From positions 496,001 through 560,000 of the forward strand of contig NZ_CP043476.1 of the NCBI RefSeq assembly GCF_009769165.1: a stretch of DNA of 64,000 nt, given 5' to 3'. The translations under genes and the position numbers were made by a program. The stretch is from Xanthomonas hyacinthi (GTDB taxonomy: Bacteria > Pseudomonadota > Gammaproteobacteria > Xanthomonadales > Xanthomonadaceae). This document shows positions 57,705 through 64,000 of the stretch, piece by piece. Numbering within the stretch: position 1 is the first letter of the stretch; each line of letters begins with the position of its first letter. A model generated the notes under the pieces. That model was not told the origin of the DNA. It was given only the letters and a program-made list of their open reading frames with translations, and ran no database searches.

Positions 57705-58306
57705 TCTTTCGCTCCGCGCGCAGCCTTGTCGGCTGCCGGTTCGTTGGATGGTTTCTTATTGGGTTTTGCGGTCTTGCCGGCCGGCTTGGGGGCCTTGCCC
57801 GGCTTGGTCGGGGCCAGGCCCAGTGCCGCCCAGTCGGGCAGGATCCGCGCCTTGTCGATATTGTCGAAGTCCACCGCCAGTTCGGCGCCGTCGACCTCGA
57901 ACACGATGCGGCCGGCGTCCACGTCCGCCTGGGCGATGCGCCCCTGCAGGCGCCGACGGCCCTGTTGCGGCAGCTTCAACACCACCTTGGCCGACTCGCC
58001 CTGGTGGCGCGCGAACTGCGCGGCGCTGAACAGCGGACGGTCCACGCCCGGCGAGGACACTTCCAGCGTGTAGTTGCCGCTGATCGGATCTTCCACGTCC
58101 AGCTGCGCCGACACTTCGCGGCTGACCCGCTCGCAATCGTCGATGTTGACGATGCGCTCGGGCTGTTCGGCCAGCGGCACGTCGATATACAGGCGCAGTG
58201 TGGCGCCGCCCGGGGCCGGCAGGTATTCCGCCCCCAGCAGTTCCAGCCCCAACGCGTCCACGGTCGGGCCCAGCAGATTCGCGATTTCGTTTGCCTTGTC
58301 GCTCAC
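57701..58306 (-). CDS. rimP: Ribosome maturation factor RimP
   Basis: A 201-residue 30S assembly factor. The family core is clear ([47 protein letters not shown]). The GTG start at 58304-58306 is preceded by an AAGGCAGG ribosome site and begins at the conserved [10 protein letters not shown] helix. An upstream frame to 58480 is open but has no family match. The C-terminal tail of about 40 residues is Lys/Pro/Ala-rich, longer than in E. coli (150 residues). It overlaps nusA by four bases. Confidence 0.93.
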   Translation of the reverse strand: MSDKANEIANLLGPTVDALGLELLGAEYLPAPGGATLRLYIDVPLAEQPERIVNIDDCERVSREVSAQLDVEDPISGNYTLEVSSPGVDRPLFSAAQFARHQGESAKVVLKLPQQGRRRLQGRIAQADVDAGRIVFEVDGAELAVDFDNIDKARILPDWAALGLAPTKPGKAPKPAGKTAKPNKKPSNEPAADKAARGAKE

Positions 58307-58370
58307 AGCCTGCCTTGCATCTGAATGAATGAATTCGGTCCTGGCGGTTTTTCCGGACCCCGGAAACGAC

Positions 58371-58391
58371 GAAGGGCCCGTTGGGCCCCTT
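58371..58391 (-). promoter_or_regulatory. Hairpin in the rimP leader
   Basis: GGGGCCC-AAC-GGGCCC forms a GC-rich hairpin about 65 bases upstream of the rimP start on its own strand. It is followed by a weak T-poor stretch, so it is not a classic terminator. It may end transcripts of the upstream initiator tRNA or act in the operon leader. Confidence 0.4.
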
Positions 58392-58511
58392 ATCCGGTAC
58401 GACTCCGGTAACGCTGGATTCCGGTTGCGAAGACGGGAACATGCGTCTTCGCGAAGCCCAGATTTCCCTACCGCAGGCAACCGCTGAACTGGTTGCCGCC
58501 GTAGACAAATA

Positions 58512-58588
58512 TGGTAGCGGGGGCAGGATTTGAACCTGCGACCTTCGGGTTATGAGCCCGACGAGCTGCCAGACTGCTCCACCCCGCA
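58512..58588 (-). tRNA. Initiator tRNA-Met (anticodon CAT)
   Basis: A 77-base tRNA with encoded CCA. Three consecutive G:C pairs close the anticodon stem (GGG-CTCATAA-CCC), and the first acceptor position does not form a Watson-Crick pair, both initiator hallmarks. Here position 1 is U and position 72 is U, whereas E. coli has C1 and A72. The T arm is CAGG-TTCAAAT-CCTG. It lies upstream of rimP, the usual metY-nusA arrangement. Confidence 0.95.
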
Positions 58589-58799
58589 GCAGAAGCGGAA
58601 TTATGAAGAACCAGCGCGATGATTGCAAGCCCTGATTTTTCATTCGACCCGGTGGCGATGCCGCCGGACTTCGCGCGGCATGATAACCGCAAGCGACCGA
58701 CAGCGGAAGACCGATCGCATCCATCGATGCACAAACGCCACCGCCGCCATCGTGGCGGCGTTGTCGCAAACAGCTTGAAAACAGCGCTTTCGCGCGCGC

Positions 58800-60278
58800 T
58801 CAGGCCAGCTGCGCGAAAGCGCGCTGGCACCACGCCATCAGCGGACTCCAGGCCAGGCCCAGCGCCAACAGACCGAGCGCATTGACCCCGAGCACCACGC
58901 CGAGCACGCGGTCGTCGTTGACCGGCAACGGCGCGCCGACCGGCTCGTCGAAATACATCACCTTGATCACGCGCAGGTAGTAGAACGCGCCGATCACCGC
59001 GCACAGCACCGACAGGATCGCCAGGCCGGTCCACCACAGGTTGTCGGTCGGCACCGCGAGCACCGCGCCGAGCACCGCCAGCTTGGCCCAGAAGCCCAGG
59101 AACGGCGGCACGCCGGCCAGCGAGGCCATGATGCACAGCACCAGCAGCGCCATCCACGGGTTGCGCGCGTTCAGGCCCTTGAAGTCGTCGATGTGCTCGG
59201 CCTCGAAGCCCTTGCGCGACATCGCGATGATCGCGCCGAACGAAGCGGTGGACATCAGCGAATAACAGATCGCATAGAACAGCGCCGCCGCATAGCCGCG
59301 CTCGCCGCCGCCGGCCACGCCGAGCAGCAGGAAGCCGATGTGCGAGACGGTCGAATACGCCAGCATGCGCTTGAGGTTGCTCTGCGCCAGCGCCATCAGG
59401 TTGCCGACCAGCAGCGACAGCGCGGCCAGGCCGCCGACCACCCAGTGCCACTGCTCGGCCAGCGGGCCGAGGCCCACTTCCAGCAGCCGGTAGGCCATGC
59501 CGAACGCGGCCAGCTTCGACGCCGAGCTGATGAACAGCGCGATCGGCGCCGGCGCGCCCTGGTACACGTCGGGCAGCCACATGTGGAACGGTGCGGCGCC
59601 GAGCTTGAACGCCAGGCCGGCGATCATGAAGATGGTGCCGGTCAGCAGCAGGGTGCGCTCCTGGCTGGAACCGATCGCCTCATGGATGCCGGTCAGGCTC
59701 AGCGTGCCGGTGGCGCCGTAGATCAGCGACATGCCGTACAGCAGCAGGCCCGAGGCCAGCGAGCCGAGCACGATGTATTTCATCGCCGCCTCGGTGGCCA
59801 TGCCGTTGTCGCGGTTCGACGCGACCAGCGCGTACGAGCACAGCGCCAGCAGTTCCAGGCCCAGGTACACCATCAGCAGGCTGCCGGCCGAGACCAGGAT
59901 CATCATGCCGACCGTGGCGAACAGCACCAGCACCGGGATCTCGCCCTGGTACAGCTTGCGCTCGCGCAGGTAGCTCCAGCCGTAGATCAGGGTCAGCGCG
60001 CTGAGGCCGACGATCACCGTCTTCATCACGTCGGCGGCGGCGTCGCGCACGAACATGCCGTTGAACACCGCGCCCTGCCCGCCCACGCCGGCGAGCAGCA
60101 TCGCGAACACCGCGACCAGGATCGCCACCGAGACGATATGGGTCCAGGCCTTGTTGCGCTCGCTGACGAACAGATCGAGCATCAGCAGGGCGAAGGCGCC
60201 GGCGGTCAGCACCAGCTCGGGGAGCAGGGGCGGCAGGTCGACGGCGGTCAGGGGCAGTAGCGCAGGGGTGGTCATCAT
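58800..60278 (-). CDS. nuoN: NADH-quinone oxidoreductase subunit N
   Basis: A membrane subunit of respiratory complex I of about 492 residues and about 14 helices, homologous to Mrp-type antiporters and involved in proton pumping. Visible motifs include LLALCSYALVA, FKLGAAPFHMWLPD (proton-channel helix) and RMLAYSTVSHIGF. The gene follows nuoM after 34 bases and is the last nuo gene. Two consecutive ATGs (60278 and 60275) are possible starts, with AGAGAG upstream. I use the first. Confidence 0.96.
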   Translation of the reverse strand: MMTTPALLPLTAVDLPPLLPELVLTAGAFALLMLDLFVSERNKAWTHIVSVAILVAVFAMLLAGVGGQGAVFNGMFVRDAAADVMKTVIVGLSALTLIYGWSYLRERKLYQGEIPVLVLFATVGMMILVSAGSLLMVYLGLELLALCSYALVASNRDNGMATEAAMKYIVLGSLASGLLLYGMSLIYGATGTLSLTGIHEAIGSSQERTLLLTGTIFMIAGLAFKLGAAPFHMWLPDVYQGAPAPIALFISSASKLAAFGMAYRLLEVGLGPLAEQWHWVVGGLAALSLLVGNLMALAQSNLKRMLAYSTVSHIGFLLLGVAGGGERGYAAALFYAICYSLMSTASFGAIIAMSRKGFEAEHIDDFKGLNARNPWMALLVLCIMASLAGVPPFLGFWAKLAVLGAVLAVPTDNLWWTGLAILSVLCAVIGAFYYLRVIKVMYFDEPVGAPLPVNDDRVLGVVLGVNALGLLALGLAWSPLMAWCQRAFAQLA

Positions 60279-60312
60279 CAACTCTCTGGAATCATTTCGC
60301 TCGACGGCCCGA

Positions 60313-61815
60313 TTACAGCTTGCTGGTGGCGATCTGCGCCGCCAGCTTTGCGATCGAGGGTTCCATCAGGTCGGTCAGCGGCTTCGGATACAGGCCCAGG
60401 ACCAGCACGCCCACCGCGAACACGCCCAGCACCAGCGCCTCACGGCGGTTGATGTCCTTCAGCTCGGCCACGTGCGCATTGGCCACTTCGCCGAAGAACA
60501 CGCGCCGGTACAGCCACAGGGTATAGGCGGCGGTGATCACCAGAGTGGTCGCCGCGGCGAAGGCGAGCAGCGGGTGCGCCTGGAAGCTGGCCATGATCAC
60601 CATGAACTCGCCGACGAAGCCGCTGGTGCCCGGCAGGCCGGCGTTGGCCATGAAGAACAGCATCGCGAACGCGGCGAACCACGGCATCACGTTGGCCACG
60701 CCGCCGTAGTCGGCGATGCGGCGGGTATGCATGCGGTCGTAGAGCACGCCGACGCAGGAGAACATCGCGCCGGACACGAAGCCGTGCGAGATCATCTGCA
60801 CCATCGCGCCCTGCAGGCCGAGCCGCGCCGCGTCGGTGCTGCCGAAGCCAACCAGGGCGAAGGCGACGAAGGTGCCGAGGGTGACGAAGCCCATGTGCGC
60901 GATCGACGAATATGCGATCAGCTTCTTCATGTCGTCCTGCACCAGCGCGACCAGGCCGACGTAGATCACCGCGATCAGCGACAGCGCGATCACCAGCCAG
61001 GCCCATTCGTTGCTGGCGTCGGGCAGGATCGGCAGGTTGAAGCGCAGGAAGCCGTAGCCGCCGATCTTCAACGCGATCGCGGCCAGGATCACCGAACCGG
61101 CGGTCGGCGCCTCGACGTGTGCGTCCGGCAGCCAGGTGTGCACCGGGAACATCGGCACCTTGACCGCGAACGCGATCAGGAACGCGAAGAACAGCCAGGT
61201 CTGCTCCCTGGAGGTCAGCGACAGCTGGTACAGGTCGGCGAGCTGGAAGCTGCCGCCCTTCAGGTACAGGTAGATCAACCCGACCAGCATCAGCACCGAG
61301 CCGAGGAAGGTGTACAGGAAGAACTTGACCGCGGCGTAGATGCGGCGCGGGCCGCCCCAGATGCCGATGATCAGGAACATCGGGATCAGCATCGCCTCGA
61401 AGAACACGTAGAACAGCATCGCGTCGGTGGCGGCGAAGATGCCGACGGTGACGCCTTCCAGGATCAGGAACGCGGCCACGTACTGGTTGACCCGCTTTTC
61501 GATCGAGGTCCAGGCGCCGATCAGCGCCAGCACCGTGACCAGCGTGGTCAGCACGATCAGCGCGATCGCGATGCCATCGACGCCGAGGTTGTAGCCGATG
61601 TCGTAGGCAGGGATCCACGCATGGGTCTCGACGAACTGCAGCGCGTCGCTGGCGTAGTCGAAACCGGTGAGCAGCGGCAGGCTCAGCGCGAAGGTCAGCA
61701 ACGCGACCAGCAGCGACGCCCAGCGCGCCGCCTTGGCGTCGCGCAACGCGAGGATCAGCGCGCCGCCGAGGATCGGCAGCCAGATCAGGAGAGTCAGTAG
61801 GGGCCAGTTCGACAC
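60313..61815 (-). CDS. nuoM: NADH-quinone oxidoreductase subunit M
   Basis: A 500-residue antiporter-like membrane subunit of complex I (about 14 helices). Recognisable features are FKVPMFPVHTWLPDAHVEAP-like proton-channel residues (here VKVPMFPVHTWLPD), LIAYSSIAHMGF and a conserved Glu in the fifth helix region (FEAMLIPMFL). It starts 20 bases after nuoL ends and precedes nuoN. Length and gene order agree with NuoM. Confidence 0.97.
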   Translation of the reverse strand: MSNWPLLTLLIWLPILGGALILALRDAKAARWASLLVALLTFALSLPLLTGFDYASDALQFVETHAWIPAYDIGYNLGVDGIAIALIVLTTLVTVLALIGAWTSIEKRVNQYVAAFLILEGVTVGIFAATDAMLFYVFFEAMLIPMFLIIGIWGGPRRIYAAVKFFLYTFLGSVLMLVGLIYLYLKGGSFQLADLYQLSLTSREQTWLFFAFLIAFAVKVPMFPVHTWLPDAHVEAPTAGSVILAAIALKIGGYGFLRFNLPILPDASNEWAWLVIALSLIAVIYVGLVALVQDDMKKLIAYSSIAHMGFVTLGTFVAFALVGFGSTDAARLGLQGAMVQMISHGFVSGAMFSCVGVLYDRMHTRRIADYGGVANVMPWFAAFAMLFFMANAGLPGTSGFVGEFMVIMASFQAHPLLAFAAATTLVITAAYTLWLYRRVFFGEVANAHVAELKDINRREALVLGVFAVGVLVLGLYPKPLTDLMEPSIAKLAAQIATSKL

Positions 61816-61835
61816 GTGTTCTTATTCCGTACAGG

Positions 61836-64000
61836 TCAACGCCAGAAATGCATCAGCACGCCCAACAGGGCAATGAGGCCGATGATCATCGCGAAGGCGT
61901 AGTGATAGAGAAAACCGGATTGCGTGCGACGCAGCAGATTGGCCGCCAGGTCGATCACGCGCGCGGTGCCGTTGACCATGACGCCGTCCACGACATGCGT
62001 ATCCACCGCACGCGAGACCTTGCCGAGGCCGAGACCGGCGCCGGCGAAGCCGTTGATCCAGAGCTTGTCGAAACCGTACTTGTTCTCAAGGATCCACACC
62101 GGCAGCGAGAACGTCTTGCGCGCCTTCGCCGCCAGTTCCGGCTTCCACAGGTACAGGATCCAGGCCAGGGCGAAGCCGGCCAGCGTCAGGAAGAACGGCG
62201 GCTGGGTCAGGCCGTGCAGCGCGAACCCGACCGGGCCGTGGAATTCCTCGGCCAGCGCGCCGACCGTATCGCGCGCCGGGGTGTAGAAATCGACGATGCC
62301 GCTGAAGAAGCCCAGCGCCTGGCCCTTGATCGCCGCCGCGGTGTGGTGCCCGGCCCAGTCGGTACCGAACAGCATCGGGCCGATGGTGAAGAAGCCGATG
62401 GCGATCGACGGGATCGCCAGCAGCACCAGCGGCACCGTCACCACCCACGGCGACTCGTGCGGCTCGTGCGCGCCGTGGCCATGGCCGTGGTCGTGGTCGT
62501 CGTGGTCGTCGTGCGCGTGCTCGTCATGCGCATGCGTGGCGTGGGCGTCGGCATGCGCGCTGTCGTGGTGCGCGTGCGCCGGGTGCGCGTCGCGGAAGCG
62601 TTCCTTGCCGTGGAAGGTCAGGAACAGCAGGCGGAAGCTGTAGAAGCTGGTGATCAGCACGCCGCCGAGCACCGCCCAGTAGCCGTAGGTCGCGATCCAG
62701 CTGTGCGAGGCGTGCGCATGGTGCGCGGCCGCCTCGATGATCGTGTCCTTGGAGTAGAAGCCGGCGAAGAACGGCGTGCCGACCAGGGCCAGGGTGCCGA
62801 TCACGCTGGTCCAGTAGGTGACCGGCATGTACTTGCGCAGGCCGCCCATCTTGCGCATGTCCTGCTCGTGGTGCATGCCGATGATCACCGAGCCGGCGGC
62901 CAGGAACAGTAGCGCCTTGAAGAAGGCGTGGGTCATCAGGTGGAACAGCGCCGCCGAGTACGCCGACACGCCCAGCGCCACGGTCATGTAGCCCAGCTGC
63001 GACAGCGTCGAATAGGCGACCACGCGCTTGATGTCGTTCTGCACGATGCCGATCAGGCCGGTGAAGAACGCGGTGGTGGCGCCGATGAACAGCACGAAGT
63101 CCAGCGCGGTCTGCGACAGCTCGAACAGCGGCGACATGCGCGCCACCATGAAGATGCCGGCGGTGACCATGGTCGCGGCGTGGATCAGCGCCGAGATCGG
63201 GGTCGGGCCTTCCATCGAGTCGGGCAGCCACACGTGCAGCGGCACCTGCGCCGACTTGCCCATCGCGCCGATGAACAGGCAGATGCAGATGATCGTCGCC
63301 ACGTTCCACGGGTGGCCCTGGAACAGCTGCACCTGGGCCAGGCCGCCGGCCGCCTCGCTGCCGAGCACCGCGGTGGCGTTGGCGAACACGGTGGCGTAGT
63401 CGAGCGTGCCGAACCACAGCAGCACGCCGGCGATGCCGAGGATGAAGCCGAAATCGCCGACACGGTTGACCAGGAACGCCTTCATGTTGGCGAACACCGC
63501 GCTCGGGCGCTTGAACCAGAACCCGATCAGCAGGTACGACACCAGGCCCACCGCTTCCCAGCCGAAGAACAGCTGCAGGAAGTTGTTGCTCATCACCAGG
63601 CTCAGCATCGAGAAGGTGAACAGCGAGATGTAGCTGAAGAAACGCTGGTAGCCCGGATCCTCGGCCATGTAGCCGATGGTGTAGACGTGCACCAGCAGCG
63701 ACACGAAGGTCACCACCACCATCATCATCGCGGTCAGGCGGTCGACCATGAAGCCGACGTGGGCCGCGTAGTGGCCGACCTCGAAGAAGGTATAGATGTT
63801 CTGGTTGAACGGCGCCGCGCCCTGCCCGACCAGCTGGTACAGGGTCCAGCACGACAGCGCGCAGCTCACCGCCACGCCGAGGATGGTGACGCACTGGGCG
63901 CCCTTGCGGCCGACCTGGCGACCGAACAGGCCGGCGACGATGCTGCCGAACAGCGGCGCAAGCACCACCGCGATCAGCAGACTCTTGGAGAGAGTGATTT
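61836..64000 (-). CDS. nuoL: NADH-quinone oxidoreductase subunit L (5' end cut by window)
   Basis: A large antiporter-type complex I subunit with about 16 helices and the C-terminal lateral helix. The first visible codons read ITLSKSLLIAVVLAPLFG, so only the start ATG and one more base lie beyond the right edge. Proton-channel features include KSAQVPLHVWLPDSMEGPTP and RVVAYSTLSQLGYM. A strongly His/Asp-rich stretch of about 50 residues lies in a loop at about 62450-62600, which is unusual for NuoL. It precedes nuoM by 20 bases. Confidence 0.96.
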   Translation of the reverse strand, partial: ITLSKSLLIAVVLAPLFGSIVAGLFGRQVGRKGAQCVTILGVAVSCALSCWTLYQLVGQGAAPFNQNIYTFFEVGHYAAHVGFMVDRLTAMMMVVVTFVSLLVHVYTIGYMAEDPGYQRFFSYISLFTFSMLSLVMSNNFLQLFFGWEAVGLVSYLLIGFWFKRPSAVFANMKAFLVNRVGDFGFILGIAGVLLWFGTLDYATVFANATAVLGSEAAGGLAQVQLFQGHPWNVATIICICLFIGAMGKSAQVPLHVWLPDSMEGPTPISALIHAATMVTAGIFMVARMSPLFELSQTALDFVLFIGATTAFFTGLIGIVQNDIKRVVAYSTLSQLGYMTVALGVSAYSAALFHLMTHAFFKALLFLAAGSVIIGMHHEQDMRKMGGLRKYMPVTYWTSVIGTLALVGTPFFAGFYSKDTIIEAAAHHAHASHSWIATYGYWAVLGGVLITSFYSFRLLFLTFHGKERFRDAHPAHAHHDSAHADAHATHAHDEHAHDDHDDHDHGHGHGAHEPHESPWVVTVPLVLLAIPSIAIGFFTIGPMLFGTDWAGHHTAAAIKGQALGFFSGIVDFYTPARDTVGALAEEFHGPVGFALHGLTQPPFFLTLAGFALAWILYLWKPELAAKARKTFSLPVWILENKYGFDKLWINGFAGAGLGLGKVSRAVDTHVVDGVMVNGTARVIDLAANLLRRTQSGFLYHYAFAMIIGLIALLGVLMHFWR

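Overview
The window looks like a chromosomal segment of a high-GC gammaproteobacterium of the Xanthomonas group (Xanthomonadaceae). The grounds are the rimP-nusA-infB-rbfA-truB-rpsO-pnp order next to an initiator tRNA and nuoLMN, the TonB-receptor-rich carbohydrate locus, very high GC with long antisense shadow frames, and three families of interspersed palindromic repeats. The genus is inferred from gene content, not from a marker search.

Region 1 (about 0.2-14.1 kb, minus strand) is a polysaccharide/glycoprotein utilisation locus. It holds a Tat-exported six-hairpin glycosidase-like protein, a TonB-dependent receptor, a 1444-residue multidomain (alpha/alpha)6 glycosidase, a GH43 enzyme and an S9 (DPP4-like) peptidase. 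The 1444-residue protein and the GH43 protein share a C-terminal accessory module.

Region 2 (14.1-33.2 kb, mostly minus strand) carries an orphan mini flagellar-rod-like gene, a GH35/DUF5597 glycosidase, a second S9 peptidase, an APC amino-acid permease and two tandem DUF885 putative metallopeptidases. An operon follows with an M24 proline peptidase and all six genes for trans-4-hydroxy-L-proline catabolism (epimerase, three-subunit D-hydroxyproline dehydrogenase, deaminase, 2-oxoglutarate semialdehyde dehydrogenase). A PAS-AraC regulator diverges from it. My main hypothesis is that regions 1 and 2 together form a system for consuming plant hydroxyproline-rich glycoproteins (extensins, arabinogalactan proteins). 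Glycosidases would strip arabinose and galactose, proline-directed peptidases would cut the backbone, and hydroxyproline would be converted to 2-oxoglutarate.

Region 3 (33.3-48.7 kb) is mixed housekeeping and accessory content: ftsY, mutY, yggX, a ribbon-helix-helix gene with an operator-like palindrome on its promoter, small membrane and lipoproteins, an M48 protease, a SUMF1-like lipoprotein lacking the expected cysteines, rnd, an H-NS-like gene, tRNA-Ala(CGC), a chemoreceptor gene followed by a frameshifted cheW, a decayed lhr helicase remnant, a DUF3175 gene and a GAF-EAL phosphodiesterase.

Region 4 (48.9-64 kb, minus strand) is core: pnp, rpsO, truB, rbfA, infB, nusA, rimP, an initiator tRNA-Met, nuoN, nuoM and nuoL. 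The nuoL gene runs off the right edge by about four bases. No CRISPR array, prophage, transposase or rRNA gene was seen.
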